64,000 nucleotides of DNA. Origin: Unio delphinus. Lineage: Eukaryota; Mollusca; Bivalvia; Unionida; Unionidae. The stretch's first letter is position 1. Every line of letters begins with the position of its first letter. The translations under genes and the position numbers were made by a program. Location: NCBI GenBank assembly GCA_029339505.1, contig JAQISU010000210.1, forward strand, positions 8,494,501 through 8,558,500, in the 5' to 3' direction. This document shows positions 39,826 to 52,619 of this stretch, one piece after another. The notes beneath the pieces were generated by a model. It was not told where the DNA came from. It saw only the letters and a list, made by a program, of their open reading frames with translations, and searched no databases.

Positions 39826-40310
39826 ATTCGGGTTGGTCTAAAGTTGAATTTTTGAGTTTTCAGTGACTCTTTCCCCATTTGGTTGTAGCTGGTGTTTTAT
39901 ATTTTAAAGTAATTGTTTTATGGTTTGCGAGTTTTTCATTTATGATTTTGCATTCAATTATATTTGGTGTGTTGTTGTTGCTGACATATATGGTCAATTC
40001 TTGAGGCATAGTTGTTGGATTAAAATGTTTATATTCTTTCTTGAGGGTGTAAGTGTCGATAAGCATCTATGAGCGAGTTGTTTTCAATCATATCTATTAA
40101 GGCTGTGGTTGATCTTCTATCACTATAGGGTGTTAAGTCGATCTATTTCATTTACGCATGCGTTGAAATCTTCTAATAAAATAATGTTTTCTTGACTACA
40201 ATTTGATAAATAATTTGAGAGATCATGTAGAAAAGGTAGTTTTTGTTTTTGTCTTGCGGGTGTATATACATTTATGATGTGTTTTTTGTATTTTTATGTG
40301 TAAAAGTCTT
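39826..40310 (-). pseudogene. LINE ORF2 fragment, endonuclease part
   Basis: On the minus strand the segment has IYTPARQKQKLPFLHDLSNY, IILLEDFNACVNEIDR (a decayed GDFN box) and, downstream, KTITLKYKTPATTKWGK. This is an APE-type LINE endonuclease. It joins in frame across the Tigger insertion to the fragment ending at 36188. Confidence 0.75.
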
Positions 40311-40429
40311 CCTCTCAAATGTGTGGGTGTGGTGTAATGTTTCCAGTGGTTTTGTTTTTATTCTTAATAATTATTCTTAATAATTAGTCCTATTCCTGAG
40401 TTAATGTTGCATGGATCTTTTTGTACTAT

Positions 40430-40870
40430 CATGATGGCATTTAGTTCGTCTTCATTAAAATTGATGGTGTTTTGGTGTATGTTGTGTATTTTCTTTTTGT
40501 ACTATCATGATGACATTTAGTTTGTCTTGTTTTGGTGTATGTTGTGTATTTTCTTTTTGTACTATCACAATGGCATTTAGTTTGTCTAAATATAATTGAT
40601 AGTGGTTTGGTGTATTTTGTGTATTTTCTTTTTGTACTATCATGATGGCATTGAGTGTGTCTTCAATACAATTAATAGTCTTTTGGTGTATGTTGTGTAT
40701 TTTTTTTTTTAATATCAGGATGGCATTTAGTTTATCTTCAATTAAATTCATTGTTTTTTGGTGTATGTTGTGTATTTTCTCTTTGTACTATGTGGATGGT
40801 ATTTAGTTTGTCTTCAATAAAATTGATTGTGTTTTGGTGTATGTTGTGTATTTTCTGTTGTGCAATGATG
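40430..40870 (-). repeat. 75-bp tandem repeat inside the LINE
   Basis: About six copies of a unit containing TTTTGGTGTATGTTGTGTAT and TTTGTACTATCATGATGGCA (one copy is about 60 bp). In the LINE's sense direction it encodes repeats of the type KLNAIMIVQKENTQ, so it is a repeated coiled segment of the LINE protein. Confidence 0.85.
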
Positions 40871-41004
40871 TCATGTGATTGTGTTATTCGTAGGAGTTCT
40901 TTAGCTTTTGGCATGTCTAGTCCTCTAGAATTTGTGGATTCTATTTGTTAAATGTACTTATCATCCATTTTAAGGGTAGAGGTTGTTGTAAATTGTGGTT
41001 AGTG

Positions 41005-42260
41005 TTATTTCAGTGTACTTTGCTGGTTGATTTTATTGACTAGGGTTATCACCCATGTTTGATTTGGTTGTTGTTGGGTGTGATGTGGTTTGTTATTGTT
41101 GTTGTTGCCTTGGTTGTATTGAGTTTTGTTATTGTTGATGTTGTCTTTATCGTTGCCTTTTCTTGGGATTCCTCTTTTGAGGGCTTGAGGGCAGAGTCTT
41201 GAATTCACTGTCAGTATTGGTTTGTTGTGTTTCTTCAGTTTTTTCTGGTACTTGGTTTTTTTGTTTGTATGTTGTTGGAGTTGTCTTGTTCTCTTTTGGG
41301 TAGCTGTCTGCATTGGTTTGTCTTCTAGCTTCGCTTTTTTCAGGTACTTGACATTGTGGTTGCTTCTTCATTTGGGTTGTTGTTGTCCTCACTGGTTCTT
41401 GTTGGGTCATTGTGTTTCCACTTGTTTTTAGTGGTGTTAGTAGGGGTGTTTAAATCATATTTTTTAGTATTTGTTTCATGTCTGCAGTCTTTGGAGTATA
41501 TCGGGTTTCTTCAAGGGTGTTTGGTTCTAATTGTTCAGTTGTTTGGCATCTTTTTCACTCGTTCTGCTAGGGTGATAACGCTTTTCTTTTGCTTGTTTTT
41601 TTTTTCTTTTTTTCATAGTTCTGTTTCCATTGGGAATTTTGGTTCTGGTGCTGGTGTCTTTCCTCTTGTTGTTTCATCTTCACCAGTCACCTTTTCCATT
41701 AGGCTCTCTAGTTCTTCATCTGTTGTTAGTGTGGAATTTTATTCTTCTTGTGATTATCAGTGGTCCAGGTGGTTGTATTGTTGTGGGTTCCTTAGTTACT
41801 CCGCTTTTGTTGTTGGTTATTGGTTCACCACTTTGAGCCTCTTCCCCCATTGTACGCGTTTGTTTTGATTGCTGGGGTGTGTCAGTTATCGCCGATGCAA
41901 CATGCGCGTAGGAAAAGCTGGGCGTGTTGTTTTGTTGGTGTGAAGTTGTTTGTGCATTTGTTTGCGCCGTTTGCACACATTTCCATCTGTCATGGCCTGT
42001 TTGACCACAAGTACTGTATGGTCATACCTGTTTACAACCATGAAACCATTATTGGACTGGTACATGTACTTTAAAAAAATTCAGGGACTTTTTTGGCTTC
42101 CCTTGTATCAACTCTTAGTATGACTTTGCCAGTATTAATATGTGGCATAGTTTTATAAGTTTCTTTCCTTATGTCCATACACTTGATTCCAATTCTTTGT
42201 TCAAAACCCTCCCGAAATGGCGTTAAGTTCTAAGAAATCTTCCAAAGTCATATGCCAACA
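41005..42260 (-). pseudogene. LINE ORF1-like region with RRM-like and zinc-knuckle motifs
   Basis: Reading downward from 42260, an RRM-like stretch (PHINTGKVILRVDTREAKK) is followed by a zinc knuckle (CGQTGHDRWKC, near 41990). A long Gln/Asn/Thr/Lys-rich tail full of low-complexity runs comes next. This is the layout of nucleic-acid-binding ORF1 proteins of non-LTR retrotransposons. Frame changes interrupt it. Confidence 0.7.
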
Positions 42261-42379
42261 CCGTGGTTAGATCCAACTGCATCTTATTCTGCTGTCCCTT
42301 TTTCTTTCTCAGCCTGCTTTTCTTTCAGCTTTGTGTCCTTCTGCCCATTCCTTTCTCTACCTGCACACTATATCTTGTA

Positions 42380-42870
42380 AACACATATCGTATCTCCACA
42401 CCCTTCTCCATATACAGACTATGATTGGCTAACCATTACTAACAGATATCGGAACCCCACACCCTTTCCCCACATACAGACTATGATTGGCTAACCATTA
42501 CTAAAACATATCGTAACCCCACACCCTTTCCCACATACAGATTATGATTGGCTAACCGTTATTAACACATATCATACCCCAACACCCTTTCCCCACATAC
42601 AGACTATGCTTGGCTAACCATTACTAACACATATCGTAACCCCACACCCTTTCCCACATACAGATTATGATTGGCTAACTGTTATTAACACATATCGTAC
42701 CCCAACACCCTTTCCCCACATACATACTATGCTTGGCTAACCATTACTAACACATATCGTATCCCCACACCTTTCACCACATACAGATTATGATTGGCTA
42801 ACTGTTATTAAAACATATTGTAACCCCACACCCTTCCCCACATACAGAATATGATTGGCTAAGCGGTTAC
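42380..42870. repeat. Minisatellite, unit about 61 bp
   Basis: About eight copies of a unit containing CCACACCCTTTCCCCACATA and TATGATTGGCTAACCATTAC. Confidence 0.9.
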
Positions 42871-43884
42871 TAGATGAATGACAGCTCCCTTCCCCCAGAT
42901 CATACCATTACTAAATGGTGATGAAATGGCATGAATATGACCGAGTTATCCTGATATATTATGATGCTGACCTGTTTGCCCAGGTTTATCAAAGACATCC
43001 TGAAACCCCAAAACTTTATTTGATATGTTCTCACACCCAAGTTACATTAGCTTCTTAGATGCTGACCTAGTAGCCCAGATTTATCATTGCTTCCCTTACA
43101 TCTGTCTCTGACATTGCCATATTCACCCCACCCCTGCCACCACATATTACTAGTTATAAACCTGATAATGGTACTGCAATATAGTTGACTTTTTCCCACA
43201 TATTTGATACTGCTATATTTTTTTACTTTTTCCCACACTAAAATCCCTTTGGTCATAGGAAGTAAAAGTACATTCATTTTTATGCTTTTGTGGATTTTGT
43301 AGGTGCTGTCAGTTTTGTGGGTTTTGTTGGCTCCGTGGGTTTTGTGGGCATTGTGTAATTTATATGTTTTCCCACAGTATACCAGATTGTTGCATCACTT
43401 AATAACTTATATTTTAATTAATTGATATAATTTTTATTTAAAACTATTATGTTAGTAGGGCTCTGGACTCCATCCAAAGCCTCTTTTGAGTTTAGGATTT
43501 CTTCTTCCATTATTTCCTCAAGTTCACACTTTCTATGTTAAACTTAAAAAAGTATTCTTTTGCCTCCACCAATTTTGCCTGATGTACATACACGCTATTG
43601 TTTAGTTGACATTTTATACTAAAGGAGGCAACTCATGAATTCCAATAAATGTTGCTAGGAGAAAGCACTATTATAACTGATAAATTCACCTAGGTGTAGA
43701 TGGGTTAACATACTGGAACTATGGGAAGGGAAGATGTTGGCATCCTTGATAATTTGACTAATGACTATATGTTGTAGTTAAGCATTTAAGATTGTATGAT
43801 ATCTACTCAATGTGTTTATTGCAATTTTATACATCACTGCATTTAAGATTGACATGTGTCTTTGGTATTAGCAGATGCTGACTT

Positions 43885-44310
43885 CCATAGAGTAAGTTGA
43901 GAGACTGGGGCCCTATTAATAGTAGATTAAGTTGAGAAACTGGGGCCTTATTAATAGTAGATTAAGTTGAGAAACTGTGGCCTTATTAATAGTAGATTAA
44001 GTTGAGAAACTGGGGCCTTATTAATAGTAGATTAAGTTGAGAAACTGTGGCCTTATTAATAGTAGATGAAGTTAAGAAACTGTGGCCTTATAAATAGTAG
44101 ATTAAGTTGAGAGACTGGGGCCTTATTAATAGTAGATTAAGTTGAGAAACTGGGGCCTTATTAATAGTAGATGAAGTTGAGAAACTGTGTTCTTATAATA
44201 GATTAAGTTGAGAAACTGGGGCCTTATTAATAGTAGATTAAGTTGAGAAACTGGGGTCTTATTAATACTAGATTAAGTTGAGAAACTGGGGCCTTTTTAA
44301 TGATAGTTAA
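43885..44310. repeat. Minisatellite, unit about 35 bp
   Basis: About twelve copies of a unit containing AGTAGATTAAGTTGAGAAAC and TGGGGCCTTATTAAT. It ends about 120 bp before the ROC exon. Confidence 0.92.
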
Positions 44311-44428
44311 GTTGACCCTTATTATCAGGGTCATTAGACTTAAATGTGGAAGTGGAGGTCCAGCATGTATACTATTCTAGTTTACTCAATTTGTATGTCA
44401 GTAATATGTAAATAATCATCAATTACAG

Positions 44429-44695
44429 GCACAGGAATTCCAGTAGAAATTTTGAACATGGATGACAGATCCATCCAACTTTTTGAAAATGCACTAAAAG
44501 ATGGAAAGGAGAAAGTGTACAGTATACGGGTTATGGTTGTCGGACATCAGGGTGTCGGCAAGACAACCCTCATAAAGCGACTTCTTGGAAAGGATGTCAA
44601 CATCTCGGAGAGACAAAGCACTGAGGGCATAGATGTCCATTTGCATTGCTGTGATGTTTCATTATCCAGCCATGAATGGACATTGCAGAAAAAAG
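44429..44695 (+). CDS. Host exon: ROC GTPase P-loop
   Basis: Acceptor CAATTACAG and donor AAAAAGGTAAT bound an exon in phase 1 at both ends. It encodes VEILNMDDRSIQLFENALKD and then the strand-loop VMVVGHQGVGKTTLIKRLLG, the G1 nucleotide-binding loop of a Ras/ROC-type GTPase. The segment ISERQSTEGIDVH is the switch I region, with the conserved T-x-G-I pattern of Roco proteins. Phase and order fit the propeller exon upstream and the WDFAG exon at 53769. Confidence 0.88.
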
Positions 44696-44699
44696 GTAA

Positions 44700-46260
44700 T
44701 TGTGTACACAACTAGTGTTTTTACTTAATGTGTAAAGGCAGGTCTTCAGATTCCATTTGTGTATGATGCAAATTGAAGAATCATTTAGGATTGTTGGAAA
44801 TGTGTTAATCTTATATTTCCATACTTTCAGCAGTAGATATTTCCTTCCAACTGTAAGGACAGAGCATGCTCAGTTTCTGCAATCACAGACCTGGCAATCC
44901 TTACAATTTTGCCATAAGTCTGACAAAAGTGACCCTTAAAATCCAATCTTAATGAATAAAAGAAAACAATATGGAAACAATTATTGTTGCTGAAAAAGAT
45001 AATTGGCTTATCCGTGTTTGATTTGGATCCAGGTTTCATATTAAAATTTTTTGAATTAGGGAACCAGACTAAAACGTTATAGCAGTACCTTTAACTACAC
45101 AATCATATTGATTTAGACAATGTGTCTGCATGACGAAACTGTTGACTACAGAATTTTAAAAAAATGTCATCCAGCAAGCGATGTATATTGAAGATGAAAC
45201 GGAAATTAAGTCTCTTAAAAAGTGTTTATAATCAGCACAGAAGAAAGATCTAATAAGGAACATTCAGATTTTTTTTTAATGCAAGCAGGAAGGGACACAA
45301 TTACGTTTATTGGATACCATGTTAGATATAGGTCATGAAAATTGAAATACCAGTTTTTGCAAGTAAATATTTTTTTTTAATGGAGATGCATAATGATAAA
45401 AATTAAGTCTAAACTATCTCTGTGATGCAGATTGGCGTGATGTCAGGAAATGAAATGGAGTAGAGGGTAGGCAATTCTCAAAATGCATTTTGTCAATTTT
45501 CAAAAAAAACATGGTCCCACTTAATTTCATGAAAATTAACAAAGTCTACAACTCTTGATAGTGCCTGAAAACATATTTATAGCTTTAGTTTTAATTAGGA
45601 CAAGCAATGAAAGCTTATAATACCAAGTCATATGTATCGTCAGCCTTCTGAGGAATATGTGTACCTTTTTCCCGACCCCATATTTCTTTCATGAAATCTA
45701 ACACAATTATTGGACCTTCCTTACAACTGTTTCATGTTTGTATAAATTATTTCAACAGAATGTAGCCACGCTTAATAAATACTAAACTTCAGAAATGAAA
45801 AATATCTGTAAAGGGGCCTTAATAAAAGGGACACAACTCAGTAGGTATTTTCCTATCACCAACATTTGGACGCGCATCACCAATTAGTATTTCCAGCTCA
45901 GTGGCCATTTTAGAACATTTCTCCTCTCATTTTGGTGGCAACAGAAGAGTTTTATTTATGCATTTTATGTAGGGATTTAAAGGTAATTGTTTATTCTTGA
46001 GAATATGAGCTCAGCGAGTGGTTGTCTGAGTGTATTACGGCGACAGTGCACATTGAGTAGTAAGGCTGTGGTGATGATCTGGAAGTGAAATCTGTTCCAT
46101 TTATGTTCTGCTCTGTTTACAGTGCTGCCTCTTAAAAACATACTGGTGAACATTTCACAAGAACTTCACAGTGAAGTCATCTTTGGAGGAATTTTAGATT
46201 AACATATGATTTCTTTTGATATTTCAAGAGGAGAAACACACACTGTTTTGCTTATCTGAT
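44700..46260. other. Intronic DNA with no recognised gene
   Basis: No domain-bearing frame or repeat is visible up to the TA microsatellite. Confidence 0.5.
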
Positions 46261-46262
46261 TG

Positions 46263-46265
<3 letters not shown>

Positions 46266-46344
<79 letters not shown>
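46266..46344. repeat. (TA)n microsatellite, left flank of the LTR element
   Basis: A near-perfect TA run ends directly at the 5' LTR. A similar run resumes after the 3' LTR at 52291, so the retrotransposon inserted into this microsatellite. Confidence 0.95.
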
Positions 46345-46348
<4 letters not shown>

Positions 46349-47154
46349 ACGGATATTGGATTTAAATTTATTTTTTTTTTTTTAATTGTTAAATCCAAAT
46401 TTGTCATTTAGGGTTTAATATTCATTAAATGGGAAATTTTTCTGGAAAATTCAGTTTGACCTGGACTCGAGTGGTAAATAGGCTGACCTTGGCTTACAGT
46501 GATCTAATTCCTGACCTTGCTTTAGACATTGTCAACAGGTCTTCAATTCTATTGGTTAATTTCGGGGACAACATTTTATTAGTGGCTGATTTATTCTTCT
46601 AGTTCATTCTGTTGGTGTGTGACTTGAAGAAGGTACCTTTTCCATGACCTTCTAAAATCACATGATTCCTCTTGTTTACGAGGGAATTACAATATATATA
46701 GACTGTTGTTTTGGATAGGAGTTCAGTAGATTTTGGGCTTATTGTAAAATTAAGTTGTGTATTATTCATGTTTGAGTGTTAATAGTATTTTGTTCTGGAC
46801 TTTAAATCAATTCATTGGAAAAGAAGAATTATCTGGAAAATTACATGTGTTTTATAACTTCATCTGGAGGATATTAAATCAAGATCTGTACCACGTGACA
46901 TTGTCAGCCATTTTGGATTACATCGACAAGATTCGAACCTGGAACTATTAGAACATTTATTTATCAGGACTTGCAAATTCCATTAGTGGATTATTTTGTG
47001 AATTCTATATTTGTTGGATTTGATTCTCTAAAACCGTAAGTTTATTTATTTTATGAAAATTATTGTACTTAATAAAATCATTGTTAAAGTTTTACAAGCT
47101 TGTTAGTTTTCACTCTTTCTGTGTTGCTGCTTATTCGAGCCTAAGCACGTAACA
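46345..47154 (+). repeat. 5' LTR
   Basis: 810 bp, starting TGTTACGGATATTGG and ending AAGCACGTAACA. Its 3' part includes AATAAAATCATTG, a possible polyadenylation region. Confidence 0.95.
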
Positions 47155-47160
47155 TAGAAT

Positions 47161-47178
47161 TGGGGGCTCGTCTGGGAT
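47161..47178 (+). promoter_or_regulatory. Primer-binding site for tRNA-Pro
   Basis: TGGGGGCTCGTCTGGGAT lies six bases after the 5' LTR. It matches the classical 18-base tRNA-Pro primer site used by murine leukaemia virus except for one base. Confidence 0.85.
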
Positions 47179-47265
47179 TGAGATTGAGATTGAAATAAAT
47201 TTGAATTTCCCCTAGTTTTTGAAATTTTTTAAAATCATTAGTGAGACTAACACGCTTGTATTAAA

Positions 47266-48637
47266 ATGACATCTAAGGTAGAGATATTTCTTTCTAATCC
47301 TACCCAGGAGCAGTTAGATCTTTTCAAAAAAGACAAGTTAACTTGCCAGGAAATACGATCTTTCCGAAGTGAGGGCTTCTTTAACGAAACAAGATATCAA
47401 AAAGATTTTGGTCCAGTATTTGGTAGAACAGGATCTTTTGGAACAAAGTGCTTTGATTCCAGTCAGCATGTCTACACCAGACTCTGACATTAAATTGAAG
47501 GAATTAGAATTAAAATTCAAGATGGAAGTAGAGTTGAAGAAGTTGGAATTTCAGAGAGAGAGTGAATTAGAGTTTAAAAAAACTGGAATTTCAGGAAAAG
47601 AAGAAAGAGAGAAAGAAAGGCAAATTGAATTACAAAAAGAGCAAATGCTGATTGATAGAGAAAAAGAGGAGAGAGAGACAGGAAAGAGAGAAAGAAAGGC
47701 AAATTGAATTACAAAAAGAGCAAATGCTGATTGATAGAGAAAAAGAGGAGAGAGAGAGACAGGAAAGAGAGAAAGAAAGGCAAATTGAATTACAAAAAGA
47801 GCAAATGCTGATTGATAGAGAAAAAGAGGAGAGAGACAGGAAACTATAAAGAGAGAAAGAAAGACAAATTGAATTACAAAAAGAGCAGATGCGGATTGAT
47901 AGAGAGAGAGAGGAGAAAGAAAGGCAATTTGAATTACAAAAAGAGCAGATGCACATTCAGTTGCAAGAAAAACAAATTGAACGAGAGAGAGAGAGAAGGA
48001 AGAAAGGGAATATCAGTGTAAAATGAAAGAATTAGAGCTGGCAGGTGAGAATCACCGCCATACTTCAAATCAAAATTTTGATTTAGCAAGGAATATTAGA
48101 TTAGTGCCCCCTTTCAAAGAAAAAGAAGTAGACAAATATTTTATTCTCTTTGAAAAAGTTGCAGAAAATTTAAAGTGGCCAAGAGAGAATTGGACTCAGT
48201 TACTACAATGTGTAATTACCGGTAAGGCTAGTGAGATTTACACTTCACTGTCTGTTCAGCAAAGTGGTGATTATGACGTAGTTAAAGAATGCATTTTAAG
48301 AGGTTATGAGTTAGTCCCTGAAGCTTATAGGCAAAAATTTAGAAATTACAGAAAAGAAGCTGGACAAACTCATGTCGAATTTGCTAGACAAAAAGAGCAG
48401 TTGTTTGATAGATGGTGTTTGGCCAAGAAAGTCGAGCAAGATTATCAAAGTCTCAAGCAAATTATATTAATAGAAGAGTTCAAAAACTGTGTTCATAGTG
48501 ATGTTAAAACTTATCTTGAGGAGCATCAGATTGAAACTTTGGAAAATGCTGCTCGAGCTGCTGACGAATATTCTTTGACACATAAAGTTCCTTTTGTTAA
48601 CAAGACTTCTACTCAACAATTTAATGGCAGAAAATAA
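47266..48637 (+). pseudogene. Retrotransposon Gag with tandem charged repeats (broken)
   Basis: An N-terminal segment (MTSKVEIFLSNPTQEQLDLF) is followed by several overlapping frames of highly charged coiled-coil repeats (ERQIELQKEQMLIDREKEER) created by a roughly 70-80 bp tandem repeat at 47590-47960. A capsid-like domain at 48023-48637 follows (PPFKEKEVDKYFILFEKVAE, YRKEAGQTHVEFARQKEQL), resembling the Gag capsid domain related to SCAN. Repeat-length changes have shifted the frame between repeats. Confidence 0.8.
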
Positions 48638-48721
48638 TTTCCGCCTAATTCAAGCCCTTCTAAAACTCAAACTAACACAACTTTCAGGAGTCAGACTTCA
48701 GAGAAGTTTGATTCTAAATCC

Positions 48722-49498
48722 TTGTCTCTTCCGACGTGTAACTTTTGCAAGAAAAAAGGACACGTTATTTCTGATTGCTACAAATTGAAAAATAGGCATC
48801 AGAATCAAGATAGACCTGTTCCAAATGCTATTATTTACAAGAGGTCAAGGTCACAGTCATGTATTGAAAGCAATACATTTGTTGGGTCTAATAAATCCCA
48901 GTCTGATTTTGATATGGAGAATTATGAACCATTCATATCGAAGGGTTCTATATCACTCTTGGATGATTCGGCCAATCCCACCCCTATTAAAATTTTAAGG
49001 GACACAGGAGCTTCTCAGAGTCTTTTATTATCAGGTACTTTGCCTTTATCTGAGAAGTCTTCTTCTAATGAAAGTGTTCTTGTTCAGGGAGTAGAGTGCG
49101 GCTTTGTTAATGTTCCTCTCCATTGTGTAAATTTGTCATCAGACTTAGTGTCAGGACCTGTGACAATCAGAACAGTCTCTGTTTTGCCCGTAGAGGGAAT
49201 TGATTTATTGCTAGGCAACGACTTAGCTGGGGACAAGGTTGTGGTTAATCCACTTGTAACTGACAAGCCTAATTTGGATCAGAAAGTTGATCCAATTGAA
49301 ACAGAAATCCCTGATATATTTCAAGCTTGTACAGTTACTAGAGCTATGGTAAAGAAAGCTCTTGAGAATGAAGTTGAAAAGGGCAGTATTCCCTTCATTG
49401 ACACATGCATGGATCAGGAGTATGTTATTGAGGGCAGTATTCCCTTATCTGATATATGCATGGGTCAGGCTTATGTTGAAAAAGCCAGTATTTCTTGA
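48722..49498 (+). pseudogene. Retrotransposon nucleocapsid knuckle and aspartic protease
   Basis: A CCHC knuckle (CNFCKKKGHVISDC) is near the start and the aspartic protease active site RDTGASQSLLL lies near 49000, with a second strand DLLLGNDLAGDKV. Repeats of the type GSIPLSDICMGQ follow. Continuous over 258 codons, then stopped at 49496. Confidence 0.8.
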
Positions 49499-49848
49499 AC
49501 TGACATGAGTAAAGGTCAGGTTTTCAATGAGGTCACATTTGCTTCTAGTTTGGATCAATCAGAAAGACTAGTATTGATCATAGTGATCCTCTTTTAACAA
49601 CTCATTCTCTTTATTTTAATCAGGGTGATGATCTTGAGAATGGTGTTATAGAAGGCAGCATTCCTTCAACTGGCGCTTTTATAGGTCAGGTTTTTGATGA
49701 GATCACTTTTACTCTTGGTTTAGATCAATCAGAAGGTATTGATCATAGTGATCATAGTGATCCTCTTTTAATAACTCATTCTCTTAATCAGGGTGATAAA
49801 CGACAGTCACTTGTCGTTGAACAGGAAAAAGATCCTGAGATCTCCTGT

Positions 49849-50436
49849 TTGTTTCAAAGGGTCATAAATGAGACTGAAGTCACTGAAGTTCCTGTCTGTT
49901 ATTTCATTAAAAATGGAATTCTTATGAGAAAATGGAGACCTCCCGAGGTACCTGCTGGTGATGAGTGGTCAGTGAACTATCAAATAGTAGTTCTAAAACC
50001 TTACAGACAGGAAATACTTAATCTGGCACATGAAACTCCTTTGGCTGGTCATTTAGGGATTAATAAAATGTATCACAAGATCCTGACTCACTTCTATTGG
50101 CCAAAAATCAAAAGTGATGTTGCCAAATACTGTAGGTCTTGTCATACTTGTCAAATGGTAGGAAAATCCAATCAGAAGATACGTAAGGCTCATCTGCAAA
50201 CTATTCCTGCCTTTGACGAAACATTTAGTGGAATTATGGTAGATTGTGTAGATCCCTTACCTAAGACCAAGTCAAGTAATCAATTAAAGTTAAACATGAA
50301 ACTATGGTTTGAAAGAACTGAAAGGGAGAAAACTTTTGAGTCTGATATTGGAGTTCTTTTACTCTTACTCATTCATCTTACTTTTCTTCAAATTAGATAT
50401 TACGGCCCTTACAAAGTTAAGAAGAAAATGAATTAG
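49849..50436 (+). pseudogene. Retrotransposon integrase zinc finger (core truncated)
   Basis: The HHCC finger is clear: HETPLAGHLGINKMYHKILT, FYWPKIKSDVAKYC, SCHTCQM. The core is entered (ETFSGIMVDCVDPLPKT) but then replaced by an unrelated tail ending near 50436. It lies upstream of RT, giving the same unusual order as the element at 2.8-6 kb. Confidence 0.8.
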
Positions 50437-50810
50437 TTAAATTATAATATTAGTGCTCCTGGGATCTAAATTTAATTATAGGAGTACCAGTATATTGAAA
50501 GAGATAGCCATGTTAAATATGTAATTAATTTAGTTGTACCAGTCCCACTTAGTGAAGGAATATCATCAGGATTCGACTGATATTGGAGCGACGAATTGTT
50601 GGAATTCAGAAATTATAAAAAAATCTAGACCAGAAACTTTCACATTTGCAAGTGCAAGAAAGAAATGAACTGAAAGTTAATATTATATGAGCACCTATGT
50701 CCAGATATTCTTACAAGGACAAACAAAAATTTTCATGACGTTGAGATTGAGAATTCCATGCAGGACGAGTCCACTCTAACAGGAATATTTGAAAAAAGGA
50801 AATTCAGTAT

Positions 50811-51385
50811 TTGCTGAAGAATGATTTTATCAAGCCCAGTAAAAGTGATTGGAGTTCACTATGCATACTTATTCCTAAACCAGATAAAACTCTCCGTATG
50901 TGCACTGATTATAGGAAGGTGAACAGAGTGACAAAAACAGATTCATTCCCATTAACAAGAATTGACTATTCTATTGATAAAATTGGGAATGCCAAATACG
51001 TCACCAAATTCTGACCTTCTGAAAGGATTTTGGCAGATTCCACTACGGAAAGAGCAAAGGAAAACTCAACATTGTGACTCCAAAAGGACTCTACCAATAT
51101 AAAGAAAGTCCATTTCAACGTCTCATAAAAAAGTTCATCTCTGGTCTAGAGATTTGTGACGTCATCATCTACAACGACACCTGGAGAGAACATCTAGCAA
51201 CAATTAGAAAATTCTTTGACAGACTCACTAATACGTGTCTGACTATTAATTTATTTTAAAAGTGAGTTCTGCCTTGCTAGAGTGTTTTTTTTTTTAGGAC
51301 ATTTAGTGGGACATGGACAAGTTAAAAGTTTGAGGCTATTTCTTGATAATATAATTGCAGACGCTCTTTCCCGTGTATAATAAAT
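50811..51385 (+). pseudogene. Retrotransposon RT remnant and end of RNase H
   Basis: RT fingers are present (LIPKPDKTLRMCTDYRKVN), then GFWQIPLRKEQRK, a damaged active site (DVIIYNDTW) and, after a large deletion, ADALSRV near 51360, the usual end of RNase H. No continuous frame exists. Confidence 0.8.
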
Positions 51386-51465
51386 TATATTGTGTAATTT
51401 TAACCTCAGATGTAAATTGGTTTGTGATAAAAAGGTTTTATCATATAAACCTTTCTTTTTATTTT

Positions 51466-51476
51466 ATGGGGGAAGG
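51466..51476 (+). promoter_or_regulatory. Polypurine tract
   Basis: ATGGGGGAAGG directly precedes the 3' LTR, in the expected place for plus-strand priming. Confidence 0.8.
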
Positions 51477-52286
51477 TGTTACGGATATTGGATTTAAATC
51501 TATTTTTTTTAATTGTTAAATCCAAATTTGTCATTTAGGGTTTAATATTCATTAAATGGGAAATTTTTCTGTAAAATTCAGTTTGCCCTGGACTCGAGTG
51601 GTAAATAGGCTGACCTTGGCTTACAGTGATCTAATTCCTGACCTTGCTTTAGACATTGTCAACAGCCTACAGGTCTTCAATTCTATTGGTTAATTTTGGG
51701 GACAACATTTTATTAGTGGCTGATTTATTCTTCTAGTTCATTCTGTTGGTGTGTGACTTGAAGAAGGTACCTTTTATATGACCTTCTAAAATCACATGAT
51801 TACTCTTGTTTACAAGGGAATTACAATATATATAGACTGTTGTTTTGGATAGGAGTTCAGTAGATTTTGGGCTTATTGTAAAATTAAGTTGTGTATTATT
51901 CATGTTTGAGTGTTAATAGTATTTTGTTCTGGACTTTAAATCAATTCATTGGAAAAGAAGAATTATCTGGAAAATTACATGTGTTTTATAACTTCATCTG
52001 GAGGATATTAAATCAAGAACTGTACCACGTGACATTGTCAGCCATTTTGGATTACACCGACAAGATTCGAACCTGGAACTATTAGAACATTTATTTATCA
52101 GGACTTGCAAATTCCATTAGTGGATTATTTTGTGAATTCTATATTTGTTGGATTTGATTCTCTAAAACCGTAAGTTTATTTATTTTATGAAAATTATTGT
52201 ACTTAATAAAATCATTGTTAAAGTTTTACAAGCTTGTTAGTTTTCACTCTTTCTGTGTTGCTGCTTATTCGAGCCTAAGCATGTAA

Positions 52287-52288
<2 letters not shown>
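51477..52288 (+). repeat. 3' LTR
   Basis: 812 bp, about 1.5 percent different from the 5' LTR by eye. It is followed by the second half of the TA microsatellite (52291-52347). Confidence 0.95.
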
Positions 52289-52352
<64 letters not shown>

Positions 52353-52619
52353 AGACCTCTAGAAATTAAAGTTTGTCCAGTAGCAAGCATTGTTAGGTAT
52401 ATAATCTATATGAAGAGCACAAGTTTTATAAATGTTCATAAACAAAACTGGGGCCCAAAAGATTTGTGAAAAGATGGCACATGGACATTCATGGATACCA
52501 CTAATCATTTAATCTTTTATCTTCTGGATTAATACCATTTCACAATTAAGCTACAGTACAGTTCAAATGTTGTTTTTTTTATTCTACAAGAAACATTGAC
52601 CTTGCATTCAGCAATGAAA

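Larger units (their letters stand above)
46345..52288 (+). mobile_element. LTR retrotransposon (gypsy-like, integrase before RT), internally deleted
   Basis: Two LTRs (46345-47154 and 51477-52288) begin TGTTACG and end in GTAACA and differ by about ten substitutions and two indels. A tRNA-Pro-like primer site follows the 5' LTR and a purine tract precedes the 3' LTR. Internal order is gag, zinc knuckle, protease, integrase finger, RT and the very end of RNase H (ADALSRV just before the 3' LTR). Most of the integrase core, RT palm and RNase H are missing and frames are broken. The target duplication cannot be resolved inside the TA repeat. Confidence 0.93.

Noticed and set aside
42380..44310. 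CRISPR-like regular repeats
   Set aside because: Units are directly adjacent with no unique spacers, in eukaryotic intronic DNA; these are minisatellites.
46757..46951. 64-codon frame repeated at 51891-52085 and an 86-codon relative at 8228-8488
   Set aside because: All lie inside LTRs and their similarity is explained by LTR homology; no conserved start-to-stop selection is evident.
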